Part shown: piece by piece, positions 16,465 to 26,802 of the stretch
How positions within the stretch are numbered: position 1 is the stretch's first letter
Layout: each line of letters opens with the position of its first letter
DNA from: Bacillota bacterium
GTDB lineage: Bacteria > Bacillota > Clostridia > Lachnospirales > Lachnospiraceae
Length of the DNA stretch: 64,000 bases
Assembly: GCA_023411215.1 (NCBI GenBank)
Contig: JAEYOY010000083.1
Location: 11,577 to 75,576 of the forward strand
Direction of reading: 5' to 3'
The notes under the pieces: model-generated
The model's database searches: none
Told to the model about the DNA's origin: nothing
Seen by the model: only the letters and a program-made list of their open reading frames with translations
Translations under genes and position numbers: made by a program

Positions 16465-17901
16465 CTATTTCCTTAATTTATTAAAGATTCTCCTTGCAAA
16501 CAGTACTGGGAATTTTGTGAATAAAGCCTTATTCTTCTTACGTACTAAAGCTCCCATCACTGAATTCTCTGAAAATCGTGAGCGATAACCAGCTCGAAAT
16601 GTATCAGTCTCAGGTTTCATTATTTCGGTCAACGTTGAATCTCTATCGTCAAGTATCTTCTCTAATCTCTCGATAAACTCCGCTTCACACATAACACTTC
16701 TCTTCACGATATCATATTTTGCATGCCTATACACTTCATCTGTGAGCAAGCGGTGTATTTCCTCAAGCATTGCATCTATGCTTCTAAACTCTATACCAAG
16801 TTTCTCCTGATTCATGAGTATTCCACTTGCATCAGACATATCATCGTTTATAAGCATGAGCGGTATTTTTCCCGCAATCACCGCATATTGAGTCATCAGA
16901 CCTCCAATTATCGGGTAAGTATTAAGATACACATCAATGTGTTGCATCAATGCGAATAAATCTTTTCTTTCGCTGATATGTACGACTCTGCCTCCCCACT
17001 TACCTTCCAGCTTCTTTAGTTCTGAATCATCGCCATATCCTGCATATAAGAATAAGGTGTCTTTATTTTGCTCCAGAATCTGATCAACCAGAATATAATA
17101 CTTATTGTCCCCCCCAAGGGTTTTATAGAGAGCTCCACCACTAAAGACAATCTTGTACCCTGCTGTAGAAAAATCGAATCCTCCAAAAGGTGCATCCTTA
17201 TCTACCCAAGGATAAAAAGGCAATATCCTGATCTGTTTCAGATCAATGCCTCTATGATAGTGGGATATTCCAGCACCATATTCTCTGAATTCTATACACA
17301 CATCAAAGGCACATTTTCCAATCCAAAATGCATGATCCGTCAGATTGATCTGATATCTCATCACCCTACCCTTATATCTGCTAAATACTACTGCGGCCGC
17401 AATGTCATCAGGCATCGTATAAAACATAGCCTTCGATGGATTATATTTTTCAAATATAGTATTTAATTCTGTCACATGATCAGTATGCGATCTGCTTAAG
17501 CGAATGTATTCCACGTTGGAAGCTGCACCCCTTAATACCTTCATTATCTCTGGCTGCTTTCCTTCGGCTTCTACTTTGGTAACATATATGACATGATATC
17601 CCAAATGTATCAGTGCCTTCAAATAGATCAGTGCCAGCCCTCTAGTATCCAGTCCAAAACCATCGTAGAAAAGAATGCTATTCCTTTTACATTGACTTAA
17701 TTCCAGCTTTTGTGGAAATAGTCTTTCACAAATCCGGCATATAAGCTTCTCAACCTCATCATCCGTATAAAATTGATTCCATTCATAGGTTATATAGGCA
17801 TACGATGCCATTGCTGCCATAGCCTTCTCTGCATTTCCGGATTTTATGCCATCTTTCATGATTCTTTTTAATACTGTGGCATATTTATTGTATAATTGCA
17901 T
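16465..17901 (-). CDS. GT-B type glycosyltransferase
   Basis: A 478-residue protein with a two-domain GT-B layout. The N-terminal half ends in a QINLTDHAFWIG stretch. The C-terminal half has a nucleotide-sugar binding region (FSGGALYKTLGGDN, then YAGYGDDSELKKLEG, and later LNTYPIIGGLMTQYAVIAGKIPL). That late segment resembles the donor site of O-GlcNAc-transferase-like bacterial glycosyltransferases. The start at 17901 follows GGGGAGG closely. It probably adds a sugar to the lipid-linked repeat unit; donor and acceptor are unknown. It is less similar to the standard GT4 enzymes of such loci. Confidence 0.72.
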   Translation of the reverse strand: MQLYNKYATVLKRIMKDGIKSGNAEKAMAAMASYAYITYEWNQFYTDDEVEKLICRICERLFPQKLELSQCKRNSILFYDGFGLDTRGLALIYLKALIHLGYHVIYVTKVEAEGKQPEIMKVLRGAASNVEYIRLSRSHTDHVTELNTIFEKYNPSKAMFYTMPDDIAAAVVFSRYKGRVMRYQINLTDHAFWIGKCAFDVCIEFREYGAGISHYHRGIDLKQIRILPFYPWVDKDAPFGGFDFSTAGYKIVFSGGALYKTLGGDNKYYILVDQILEQNKDTLFLYAGYGDDSELKKLEGKWGGRVVHISERKDLFALMQHIDVYLNTYPIIGGLMTQYAVIAGKIPLMLINDDMSDASGILMNQEKLGIEFRSIDAMLEEIHRLLTDEVYRHAKYDIVKRSVMCEAEFIERLEKILDDRDSTLTEIMKPETDTFRAGYRSRFSENSVMGALVRKKNKALFTKFPVLFARRIFNKLRK

Positions 17902-18544
17902 AATCCTCCCCGCCAATCATAATTACATTCGAAAATAAGTGATATATCAATATAACTACGTGATAACCAGCATAACCAGTAGATTCTTATAGTTATAATT
18001 ATAATAAGAAATACTAGAATATTGTCATATTTATCATTTACTTGATATATAAGGGTAAGAAAATATGAACTTGGGAGTGAACCCATCATTCACTTAACCC
18101 CTTATCCATATTATACCGCATTCATATTATGCCATATACATAATAAGATTAATTTACCTCATATTTCTATCATTGACTTTAGTTTTTATTGTAATTCCTC
18201 AGAAAATCGTGTAAATAAAACTTCCACTAAAAGTACGACCTTCATTATCTGGTCTTCTTTCTATGATTTCTCTTATACATAGTAATATTGATGATTCTCA
18301 TAATTTTAACCATATATAGAATTATTTTAGTAACTTCCTTCGATTATCACTAGGAATTGCTATGGCTAGTGACGATAATTCGTTAATTAAACTCTTTTGT
18401 CCTTGTTTCATGATTATCTTACGGTTAGTACATAATGTATTTCAGCATTCATAATAGTACATAATCATATAAATACTATTTTTAATTCAAGGGTTAACAT
18501 AGTATTGTATGAGTTTTCCTTATCTATTATATACTTACATGTAA
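17902..18544. other. AT-rich spacer of about 640 bp with one hairpin
   Basis: No gene is seen. An imperfect inverted repeat at 18344-18378 (TTATCACTAG against CTAGTG-ACG-ATAA, loop of 12) is the only structure found. It could hold a promoter for the downstream genes, but I cannot place one with confidence. Confidence 0.35.
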
Positions 18545-19186
18545 TCAATTAATTGCTAATGCTTTTATCAATTCATCAATATTAGAACAATTAACTTCAC
18601 TATATAACTTATCAATATTCCTTTTAATTTTTTCTTCATCAAGTTTTGAATAATCTATTTTTAATAACTTTTCAATTATTTCATCTTCAAATCTATATTT
18701 TATTATTCTAGCTGGGTTGCCTCCCACAATGGCATACGGTGGTACACTTTTTGATACAACGCTTCCAGCTGCAACTATAGCTCCCTGATTAATAGTAACT
18801 CCTGATAAAATGACAGCACCATGTCCAATCCAGACATCATCACAGACTTTAATTTCCCCTTTCGAGTATGCTTCATATTTATCTTTACATATATTAACCT
18901 TAAAAGGAAAGGTTGAAATCCCTTTATAGGGATGCTCTCCGCCTAAAAGAAAATAAACATCAGTAGAAATCGAGCAAAAATCACCTATAATAAGCATTTC
19001 GTTAGGGTGTCCATATGAGTGAATAATGTTAAGTAAACCATATGTATGTTTTCCGACTTTGACTCGTGAAACATCAAAAAAACCACTTACATAAGTTTCA
19101 TTATGCTTATTATTTTTCCGCCATTCATGTTTAAAAATATAGAGCATATACTTATTTTTTATTATTCTTATAATAGAACTAATCAT
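18545..19186 (-). CDS. CatB/XAT-type hexapeptide acetyltransferase
   Basis: A 213-residue left-handed beta-helix acetyltransferase. It contains the LGGEHPYKG loop of the xenobiotic-acetyltransferase branch and the hexapeptide coils VCDDVWIGHGAVILSGV and IVAAGSVVSKSVPPYAIVGG, ending in NPARIIKYRF. The start at 19186 has GGAGA nine bases upstream. In this locus it probably O- or N-acetylates a sugar. It could be the FdtC/QdtC step on the 3-amino sugar, but its sequence group is better known for O-acetylation, so the role is open. Confidence 0.85.
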   Translation of the reverse strand: MISSIIRIIKNKYMLYIFKHEWRKNNKHNETYVSGFFDVSRVKVGKHTYGLLNIIHSYGHPNEMLIIGDFCSISTDVYFLLGGEHPYKGISTFPFKVNICKDKYEAYSKGEIKVCDDVWIGHGAVILSGVTINQGAIVAAGSVVSKSVPPYAIVGGNPARIIKYRFEDEIIEKLLKIDYSKLDEEKIKRNIDKLYSEVNCSNIDELIKALAIN

Positions 19187-19227
19187 ATGCTTAGTTTCTC
19201 CATTTACTTTTTGTGATTTCACATAAT

Positions 19228-20328
19228 TTATAAAATAGGTTCATTCTCCTCCAAAGCTTCTTTAACTGCCTCTAACATTTTATATCCATTTTTTTTGTCA
19301 GGTTCTAGATAACCACTCTCTCCCCATTCATTCCAAGCAAACATAAATAGCATATCATTTTTATACACTTCTTTCGCGTGTTTTATTTGTTTAGATAAAT
19401 AATATTTGAATTTTTCTGGGGTTACGCCAAGGAATAAACTACCTCGATTTTTATGGCGAGGAGTATTGTCCCAGTCTACAAAAGCTCCTGGAATCATTTT
19501 GTCATCAATAGGAATCTTATTTATGATTCTATTCCATATTTTATCATAATTTAAACACATTGAGGTTTGTTTACATTGTAGAAATGTAAATTTGTCAGCT
19601 AATTTATTTAATCCTCTTATCACTTTATATTTTAACGTAACCATCTCTTCCTTTTTAGCTATATTGGGTTGGTATTCAATACCGAAATCAAATATATCGC
19701 TTGTCTTATTTTTTATATGATTATACTCCAAATCTTGGTATGCAAAACTTATTCCGTTCAATCCATTTTCGCTTGCTAGCTTTTGCCACAAATCAATCAT
19801 GTCTTTTAAACACGGAATATTCTGAGGCATATAAATTACAAACAATGGTTTTTCATTTATCTTAATATATCTATTATCTTTAAAAAATGGTAAGAGGTAA
19901 TAGAAATGCCTCTCCCATTCATGACAATCACCATAAGTTTGTTTTAATAAGACTTCTCTACTCTTATTCGCCCAAGCTCTACTCCAATCATGATTCGCCC
20001 AACAGAGGCAAAAAGGAATGTCAACTGTAGCATTATTTAACATTAATTCTGTAGGCTGTTGCATCAATTGTTTATTCTCGAACCAATAGTGATAATGACA
20101 AAATCCGTAAACACCATACTTTTTTGCAATTTCAGCCTGCCACACTAGATTTTCTATTTCTGTCAAATCATAATAATTTTCGTCTAGCGGAACCCTAGGC
20201 TGGTTGTGTTCTTTAAATAATGGCTTAGCATTTTTCACACTAACCCATTCTGTAAAACCTTTTCCCCACCACTCATCATTCTCAGGGAATGTATGAAATT
20301 GAGGCAAGTAAAATGCAATGATTTTCAT
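19228..20328 (-). CDS. WbsX-like protein (GH99-like domain)
   Basis: A 366-residue protein that opens with IIAFYLPQFHTFPENDEWWG and GFTEWVSVKNAKP, the hallmark of the WbsX / glycosyltransferase WbsX-like family, which has a GH99-like TIM-barrel fold. Other family segments are YGFCHYHYW and the late FAWNEWGESGYLEPD. Members are common in O-antigen and capsule loci as presumed glycosyltransferases, although the fold suggests a glycosidase ancestry; the activity is unproven. It is 41 bp upstream of the acetyltransferase in the same transcript. Confidence 0.9.
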   Translation of the reverse strand: MKIIAFYLPQFHTFPENDEWWGKGFTEWVSVKNAKPLFKEHNQPRVPLDENYYDLTEIENLVWQAEIAKKYGVYGFCHYHYWFENKQLMQQPTELMLNNATVDIPFCLCWANHDWSRAWANKSREVLLKQTYGDCHEWERHFYYLLPFFKDNRYIKINEKPLFVIYMPQNIPCLKDMIDLWQKLASENGLNGISFAYQDLEYNHIKNKTSDIFDFGIEYQPNIAKKEEMVTLKYKVIRGLNKLADKFTFLQCKQTSMCLNYDKIWNRIINKIPIDDKMIPGAFVDWDNTPRHKNRGSLFLGVTPEKFKYYLSKQIKHAKEVYKNDMLFMFAWNEWGESGYLEPDKKNGYKMLEAVKEALEENEPIL

Positions 20329-20378
20329 CTTATACTTCCTTTCGATTAAAGATATCTAATTAATATATAAATCTTAAT

Positions 20379-21482
20379 TTACTTAATTATACTTTGATAA
20401 GGATATACCCCATTAGATCCTAAAACAATAAACATAAAAGCATGATAGAATATATACCATATAATCATTAAAGTAGTTGCAATTATCTTATCTTCTTTAT
20501 TTCTAATATTGAATAATATAATAGGTATTAATACAACCTGTGATATGGAAACATATAATGACAATCTATCTGCAAACGCTATGTAGTTTCCTATGAATTG
20601 CAATGGTATTTGAAGAAACATCATTTTTATTAGAATTTCATATTTATAGTTTATTTTCAGTAATTTATTCCTAAAAAATAAAATAAACAAAAGAATAGGA
20701 ATAATATAAAGCAAATAATATACATTTGCTTGTCTATTAATTAAGTTAGCATATTTATTATAAATACCGTATTTTTCTATTATATAAAAAATAATCAAAG
20801 TAAGAATTTCCATTATGAATGGTGATATTAATATAAAAATGTAAAATATTATACTCTTTATTTTTGAAGCTTCCTTATTTTTTTCTGTAGGAAATATAAA
20901 ATAAAACGATACGGCTATAAATGATGTACTATGAAATAGCATTGCAATAATAATAAATAATAAATATGACTTGAGATTTCTTTGCATAATATATTTATAT
21001 GCGTAAAATATTATCGATACAGCTACCATTTGACGCATAGCATTATAAGATATTAAATAATATGTCATAAAAAATATAAAAAATGCAAAAGGCATGGATA
21101 AAGTAGATTTAAAATTCTCAATACCTTTAAAAATAAAATAGCTAGTTATAAATGAGAACAAAAAAAACATTCCCGTTGAACCGCCAAATAGTACTGAAGA
21201 TAAATAATACATAATAATATTCATTGGTTCTTGATAATAATTAAATATTAAAGATATAGAAAATCTTGAAGCTACATCGCTATAAATATCTACATATGTA
21301 AAATAATCAGTTCCTACTCCATAACGTACAGTGGCAATAACTACTACAGGAAAAATGCATATAAATGGAAATATTTTATATAATTTTTTATTATCTTTAA
21401 TTGACTTTTTGTTTTGGTATAAGTTACATAGTAATATTGAGAGACCAAATGATGTTCCATATATAATTATTGTTCCTATCAT
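20379..21482 (-). CDS. EpsG-like / Wzy polysaccharide polymerase
   Basis: A 367-residue, very hydrophobic protein with about 10 predicted helices. It has the EpsG-family features: VRYGVGTDYFTYVDIY after the second helix and the SYNAMRQMVAVSIIFYAYKY segment in the middle. EpsG/Wzy proteins polymerise lipid-linked repeat units outside the membrane. The ATG at 21482 follows AAAGGTGG. It is the only polymerase candidate in the locus and fits with the Wzx and Wzz genes downstream. Confidence 0.87.
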   Translation of the reverse strand: MIGTIIIYGTSFGLSILLCNLYQNKKSIKDNKKLYKIFPFICIFPVVVIATVRYGVGTDYFTYVDIYSDVASRFSISLIFNYYQEPMNIIMYYLSSVLFGGSTGMFFLFSFITSYFIFKGIENFKSTLSMPFAFFIFFMTYYLISYNAMRQMVAVSIIFYAYKYIMQRNLKSYLLFIIIAMLFHSTSFIAVSFYFIFPTEKNKEASKIKSIIFYIFILISPFIMEILTLIIFYIIEKYGIYNKYANLINRQANVYYLLYIIPILLFILFFRNKLLKINYKYEILIKMMFLQIPLQFIGNYIAFADRLSLYVSISQVVLIPIILFNIRNKEDKIIATTLMIIWYIFYHAFMFIVLGSNGVYPYQSIIK

Positions 21483-21504
21483 ATCCACCACCTTTAAGCA
21501 AAAA

Positions 21505-22512
21505 TTATCTTCTCTTAATAAAGCTTAATTTTCTAACAATGTTATAAAATAATATTGGTCTAATATAAAACATTATCGCTGTTAACATAATAAAAAAATT
21601 TCCTGAATTAAATATCATATTTTTCATCGAAGCTTTGACATTAAATTCATTAGTTAATTTAGTAAAACATTCTTTATTCTCTGCTTGTACAAAATCTTTT
21701 ATTAATGCCCAAATCGTTCTATCAAACATAAATTTTTTATATTTAATATAGAAAGTATCATGATTTATTCTCAGATATTCCTCTACTCTTTTTACTGAAT
21801 AAAGCGCGTCAACCATTTGCCAGCTTACATTATTTACAGCAGAATTAGGATTATCATAATATCCATATAATTCCACGTCCAAGAAAACTGCATTTGTACA
21901 ATGTGATAAATATTTCCATGTAAATTCCAAATCTTCACCATATTTAGTAAAGATAACAAATTGTATATTATTATTATCAATAATAGATTTTTTATATATA
22001 AAAGTGACAAATGCACAAGGACCTTTCCTATGCATAAAACGATTCATTAAGTATTTATGATCTAAGTAATAATTTTTTTTTATCTCATTTATATTAACAT
22101 GATGATTTTGAATATTTTCAATATTTCTTGAATAGCAGCAAAAAGCCGTATCAACATCATATTCCGTTATTGCAGTATACAATCTCTCAATAAAATCATT
22201 TCGATAAATATCATCCGCATCTAAAAAAACTATATATTTACCAGTTGAATTATCTAAACCGGTATTACGCGCTTTACTAACGCCCTCATTTTCCTTCTCA
22301 ATATAATTAATATGTAGTTGACTATTTATCATAAACTTTTGAATAATAGTATCACTATTATCTGTCGAACCATCATTTATTAATATTACTTCAAAATTTT
22401 TAAAGCTTTGATCTTCCAATGATTTCAAGGCTTGTAAAATAGTATTTTCAGCATTATAACATGGTACTATAACACTAACAAGATATTCTATATTCGTCTT
22501 ATTATCAATCAT
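21505..22512 (-). CDS. Family 2 glycosyltransferase
   Basis: A 335-residue GT-A enzyme. The N-terminal VSVIVPCYNAENTILQAL strand-helix, the INDGSTDNS loop and the metal-binding DADD in YIVFLDADD are intact. A C-terminal hydrophobic stretch (about residues 300-320) may attach it to the membrane. The start at 22512 has GGAG six bases upstream, better than a start four codons earlier. It lies 13 bp upstream of the second GT2 gene's stop. It probably adds one sugar to the repeat unit; the sugar is unknown. Confidence 0.9.
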   Translation of the reverse strand: MIDNKTNIEYLVSVIVPCYNAENTILQALKSLEDQSFKNFEVILINDGSTDNSDTIIQKFMINSQLHINYIEKENEGVSKARNTGLDNSTGKYIVFLDADDIYRNDFIERLYTAITEYDVDTAFCCYSRNIENIQNHHVNINEIKKNYYLDHKYLMNRFMHRKGPCAFVTFIYKKSIIDNNNIQFVIFTKYGEDLEFTWKYLSHCTNAVFLDVELYGYYDNPNSAVNNVSWQMVDALYSVKRVEEYLRINHDTFYIKYKKFMFDRTIWALIKDFVQAENKECFTKLTNEFNVKASMKNMIFNSGNFFIMLTAIMFYIRPILFYNIVRKLSFIKRR

Positions 22513-22525
22513 ATGATTCTCCATA

Positions 22526-23362
22526 TTAATGCTTTGGTTTTTTTCGCAAAAATGTATTTGAAATTATTTTTAGTAGCCAAATTGGTGATAAAAACATAAT
22601 GATCTGGCTGATTGTTACAAATAATAAATCACTCGTTCTCGAATATCCCTTTTTCCAGAATTCATATATAACTGCAATATAGCTTTTACAATTTTCCCAA
22701 CTTTTTCTACGTTTAAAATTATCTATATTTGACCTGAAAAATAGAAGAGGTTTATCAATATTCATAGCTATACAGCCTTGGTTTAACATTCTACCAAATA
22801 ACTCAATATCTTCTTTTCTTTTAACATCCCTATAACCACCACAACCTAATACAGCAGATTTCTTGTACATAACTGTCGGATGATTAAAAGGACTTCTCCT
22901 CCTTGAAAATTTTAGTATGTCGTTATGCCGAGTCGGCACTATTCTTAAAGAAATAACATTACTAGGATCATCATAGAACTCATTTATATATGAGCCTAAT
23001 ACGCAAAGTTTATTATTCTTCACAAATTCTTCCACTTGTAATTCACAACGATTATATACAGAAATATCGTCAGTATCCATTCTCGCAATTAACTCATTTC
23101 TACATTTTTTCAATCCTTCATTCAGAGCTAATCCTAATCCTATATTTTTTTCTAGTGATACAATAGTGAACAAACCTGGATCCTTTAAAGCATAATAATT
23201 TATTACCATATCAAGCTCGTTAGTTAATAAACCATCTTTAACTATTACTATTTCATCCGGCTTTAAAGTTTGTGCGAGCATACTTTCGATACTTTCTTTA
23301 AAAAAATCTGGATTTTCTTTATAATATACAGACATTAACACACTATATTTACATTCTAACAC
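22526..23362 (-). CDS. Family 2 glycosyltransferase (AmsE/WcaA-like)
   Basis: A 278-residue GT2 enzyme of the amylovoran-biosynthesis AmsE type. It begins YSVLMSVYYKENPDFFKESI, has the donor-binding IVIVKDG and the metal-binding R-M-D-T-D-D, followed by RRSPFNHPTVMYKKSAV, which is typical of the group. A GTG start at 23362 is inferred, since GGAG (overlapping the end of the previous gene) lies 10 bases before it and no ATG is well placed. C-terminal hydrophobic residues suggest membrane association. Confidence 0.88.
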   Translation of the reverse strand: MLECKYSVLMSVYYKENPDFFKESIESMLAQTLKPDEIVIVKDGLLTNELDMVINYYALKDPGLFTIVSLEKNIGLGLALNEGLKKCRNELIARMDTDDISVYNRCELQVEEFVKNNKLCVLGSYINEFYDDPSNVISLRIVPTRHNDILKFSRRRSPFNHPTVMYKKSAVLGCGGYRDVKRKEDIELFGRMLNQGCIAMNIDKPLLFFRSNIDNFKRRKSWENCKSYIAVIYEFWKKGYSRTSDLLFVTISQIIMFLSPIWLLKIISNTFLRKKPKH

Positions 23363-23367
23363 TTCAT

Positions 23368-24243
23368 TTAATCTCCTTCGGTCATTCTAATCGAATCTAA
23401 GAAATCCCTAACTCTATAATTTGCTTTATATTCACTCATACTTTGCTCATATACCAAATTACCAAATACTTTGTTAATTAACTCCACTTTATGACTCATT
23501 AGTTTTATTATCAAATTAAACGTTTTTATAAATCTGATATTCTTTCCATGGGTTTCTGCTATTAACTTTACTAATTCAGTCGTCTTTACATATTCCAAAT
23601 TTTGTGGATAAAAAACACCATGTTCTTCATTATCTATGACTAAGCGTATAAACTCACAAAGATTATCAATATATAGCATGCTTCTCTGATTTTCAATATT
23701 CGGGAAAAAAGGTAGTTTCCGAGCATATTTTGACAATTTCATATAATTACCTTTTGAACCTTTTCCATATATCATAGGCGGCCTCAGAACTACAATTTTA
23801 AATATATCATCTTCTAGTGGTTTAATCCCTTTTTCAGCCTGCAATTTACTATTACCATAAAAATTAGAAGGTTTTGGTATTGTATTTTTATCTATTACTT
23901 TAATTTTATTGATATGGCTACTGTCACCATAAACAATTATGCTACTCATAAAGATGAATTGTTTAACACCATCGTGTTTTGCTTTAGTGGCCGTCTCTAT
24001 TGTCAAGTCACGATTAACTTTGTAGTAAAAATCTTGGGTTTCTTTTGATGCATTCATTGTATCAACATGTGCTATGCCTGCGACATGAAACACTACATCA
24101 TACTCAGAGAAATCTTTTTCTTTCCAAGCATCATCAATCATATCTATAACATCAATAGAATAACTTTCGGGCCATTGTTTAATCCATTTTTCAAACGAGG
24201 TGCCAATGTAACTATTGGCCCCTGTAATTAATATTTTTGTCAT
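23368..24243 (-). CDS. NAD-dependent epimerase/dehydratase
   Basis: A 291-residue extended-SDR enzyme. The cofactor motif is G8-A-N-S-Y-I-G14, and the catalytic FYGNSKLQAE (YxxxK) follows a serine in MSSIIVYGD. The size and the segment RPPMIYGKGSKGNY resemble UDP-glucose-4-epimerase-like enzymes that are often paired with an initiating sugar transferase, as here (a four-base ATGA-type overlap with the sugar transferase gene). Epimerisation or reduction at C4 of the first sugar is a reasonable guess. Confidence 0.85.
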   Translation of the reverse strand: MTKILITGANSYIGTSFEKWIKQWPESYSIDVIDMIDDAWKEKDFSEYDVVFHVAGIAHVDTMNASKETQDFYYKVNRDLTIETATKAKHDGVKQFIFMSSIIVYGDSSHINKIKVIDKNTIPKPSNFYGNSKLQAEKGIKPLEDDIFKIVVLRPPMIYGKGSKGNYMKLSKYARKLPFFPNIENQRSMLYIDNLCEFIRLVIDNEEHGVFYPQNLEYVKTTELVKLIAETHGKNIRFIKTFNLIIKLMSHKVELINKVFGNLVYEQSMSEYKANYRVRDFLDSIRMTEGD

Positions 24244-24896
24244 AAAATTATATTCTCCTCATGGATATCTTCATCTGAAGCAACACTTATAGAATCATTT
24301 CTATCCAGGGCACCAGTTCCACCTTCTATAACACCTTGATGCTTTAATACACTGAGTATTGTATAAATAAAACATTTAGCATCAAACAAAAAACTCATTT
24401 TAACCACGTACTCTCCATCTAACTTTGCCTTATCCTGAATTAGAAGTTCATCTCTCCCATTAATTTGTGCCCAACCACTTAATCCTGGTCGAACATTATT
24501 GGCACCGTATTTATCTCTCTCTTCTATTAAATCATATTGATTCCATAAAGCAGGTCTTGGTCCAATAATACTCATATCACCAACCAGTATATTCCATACC
24601 TGAGGTAACTCATCCAAACTGGTCTTTCTTAAGAATCTGCCCACTTTAGTTATGTATTGTTCGGGATTTTCTAGTAGATGAGTTGGTGTATCCTTGGGTG
24701 TATCTATACTCATAGTACGAAATTTTAAAATGTTAAAATATTTCTTATTCATCCCAATACGCTTCTGTACAAATAATATAGGTCCCCTTGAATCTAATTT
24801 GATTAATAAAATCAGAATTAGAAAGAGCGGTGATAATACAATTATTCCAATCAAAGCAAAAACAAAGTCAAAAAACCTCTTTACGTATTTGTACAT
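24240..24896 (-). CDS. Initiating sugar-phosphate transferase (polyprenyl-P)
   Basis: A 218-residue WcaJ/PglC-type phosphoglycosyltransferase. It has one N-terminal membrane segment (about 9-33) and then the catalytic core: FVQKRIGMNKKYFNILKFRTM, the essential SLDELPQVWNIL and DMSIIGPRP, and RPGLSGWAQINGRD. It moves a sugar-1-phosphate onto undecaprenyl phosphate to start repeat-unit synthesis. The ATG at 24896 follows GAGG. Its short form without a CapD-like domain fits the separate CapD gene just upstream. Confidence 0.93.
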   Translation of the reverse strand: MYKYVKRFFDFVFALIGIIVLSPLFLILILLIKLDSRGPILFVQKRIGMNKKYFNILKFRTMSIDTPKDTPTHLLENPEQYITKVGRFLRKTSLDELPQVWNILVGDMSIIGPRPALWNQYDLIEERDKYGANNVRPGLSGWAQINGRDELLIQDKAKLDGEYVVKMSFLFDAKCFIYTILSVLKHQGVIEGGTGALDRNDSISVASDEDIHEENIIL

Positions 24897-24942
24897 TTGA
24901 TACCTCACACTTTATAAAATACTTTAATAAATTACAACTTGT

Positions 24943-26802
24943 CTAGATTTTCTTTATCGTATAGGTTGGAACAATCTCCTTAATCATCTTTCTGATTCCC
25001 ACCGGTTCCAATACACACACTTCCTTTAATTCCTCTAACTGCTGCAAGAACTTGTCCTCATCGAAATTAATCGGCTTTCCAATATGTATCATCTTGTTCT
25101 CGGTATCCTCCAGACCTTCTTCATCCATAAGCAGCTCCTCGTAAAGCTTCTCACCCGGTCGGAGGCCTGTGAATTCGATCATAATATCTTCATTGGGCTT
25201 ATAGCCGGATAGACGGATCAGGTTCTCAGCCAGATCAAGTATCTTTACCGGTTCGCCCATATCCAGAACGAATATCTCGCCACCCTTAGCATAGGCTCCT
25301 GCCTGAAGTACCAACGATACCGCCTCAGGTATTGTCATGAAGTAGCGAATAATATCTGGATGTGTTACGGTAATAGGGCCACCTGCTGCAAGCTGCTTCT
25401 TGAATAATGGAATAACACTGCCATTGGAGCCGAGCACATTACCGAACCGTACCGCTACAAATTCTGTATTGGATCGATTGTTATAGGTCTGAATAATCAT
25501 CTCACAGATACGCTTAGAAGCACCCATAATATTCGTTGGGTTAACCGCCTTATCTGTTGATATCATAACAAATCGTTCAACACCATACAAGTCAGCTGCC
25601 TGAACGGTCTTCCAGGTTCCCAACACATTATTCTTAATAGCTTCATTGGGACTATCCTCCATCAGAGGGACATGCTTATGTGCCGCCGCATGGTATACAA
25701 TTTGTGGTCGATAGGTTTTGAATATATAATTCATTCTTGCTGAATTTCGAACAGAAGCAATTAATACCACCAGATCCAATTCCGGATGCTTTTTCTTTAA
25801 TTCCTGTTGAATATCATAAGCATTATTTTCATAGATGTCAACGATTATCAACCGCTTCAGATTCTTTGAGGCCAACTGCCGACAAAGCTCGCTGCCGATT
25901 GATCCGCCTCCGCCGGTAACCATAATTACCTTTCCTTCTACATAATCCATAATTGAATCAAGATCAACCTTAACAGAATCTCTTCCTAACAAGTCTTCTA
26001 CTTCAACATTACGAAGATTACTGATTGATACTTCATTGTTCATAAACTGATATATTCCGGGTAAGATCTTCAACTCACAGCTAGTCTGATTACAAATCTC
26101 TACAATTTCTTTGATAGCCTTCTTCGATACCGAGGGCATCGCAATGATAATTTCTTTAATATTATAGATATTGACGCAATCAAGAATATTGTCTCTGGTA
26201 CCGGTAACCTTAATACCATGTATATAGCTTCCCTGCTTTTCCGGTGCATCATCAATAATACACTTTACAACCGTATTGCTGATATGCTCACTGGTATTTA
26301 TCTCCTTAATGATGGCATTCGCTGCATTGCCTCCGCCGATAATCATCACGTTTTTTGTATCATTATTTGCTCGAACGTTCTGTAATATAGATCGCACAAA
26401 ACGATAGGAGAAACGTACTCCCAAGGTGAACATAAGCAATACACCAAAATATAGAAAATAATAGCTTCTGGGAACCGGGTAGTCCAAGATACGCATTCCA
26501 GCAAACTGAAGGATGGCAGAGATTGTACAAGCCGAGAACACATTCTGCATCTCTACCACACCAGCATATCTCCAAAGACTATGATATAACCTTAACAGAT
26601 AGAAAATAATAAGAGTTACAACCACATTAATTGGTAAATACTTCCATACGCTCTCGATAAATCTAGAGTCAATCTTCCATGGATCGAGATCAAATCGTAA
26701 TAGCAGTCCCATTCCGTTCGATACTACGATTACTACAATATCACATAGAAATAAAAACAATCTTCTGACTGCTAATTTCTTATCAATTATTTTTTGAAAC
26801 AT
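24943..26802 (-). CDS. CapD/PglF-type NDP-sugar 4,6-dehydratase
   Basis: A 619-residue membrane protein. It has four to five N-terminal helices, a first Rossmann-like domain (VMIIGGGNAANAII), then the catalytic SDR domain starting VMVTGGGGSIGSELCRQ and carrying STDKAVNPTNIMGASKR with the active-site Ser/Lys pattern of UDP-GlcNAc 4,6-dehydratases. It would make a 4-keto-6-deoxy intermediate for a rare N-acetylated sugar such as bacillosamine, QuiNAc or FucNAc. The start at 26802 is placed by GGGAGG. It heads the glycan transcript. Confidence 0.92.
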   Translation of the reverse strand: MFQKIIDKKLAVRRLFLFLCDIVVIVVSNGMGLLLRFDLDPWKIDSRFIESVWKYLPINVVVTLIIFYLLRLYHSLWRYAGVVEMQNVFSACTISAILQFAGMRILDYPVPRSYYFLYFGVLLMFTLGVRFSYRFVRSILQNVRANNDTKNVMIIGGGNAANAIIKEINTSEHISNTVVKCIIDDAPEKQGSYIHGIKVTGTRDNILDCVNIYNIKEIIIAMPSVSKKAIKEIVEICNQTSCELKILPGIYQFMNNEVSISNLRNVEVEDLLGRDSVKVDLDSIMDYVEGKVIMVTGGGGSIGSELCRQLASKNLKRLIIVDIYENNAYDIQQELKKKHPELDLVVLIASVRNSARMNYIFKTYRPQIVYHAAAHKHVPLMEDSPNEAIKNNVLGTWKTVQAADLYGVERFVMISTDKAVNPTNIMGASKRICEMIIQTYNNRSNTEFVAVRFGNVLGSNGSVIPLFKKQLAAGGPITVTHPDIIRYFMTIPEAVSLVLQAGAYAKGGEIFVLDMGEPVKILDLAENLIRLSGYKPNEDIMIEFTGLRPGEKLYEELLMDEEGLEDTENKMIHIGKPINFDEDKFLQQLEELKEVCVLEPVGIRKMIKEIVPTYTIKKI

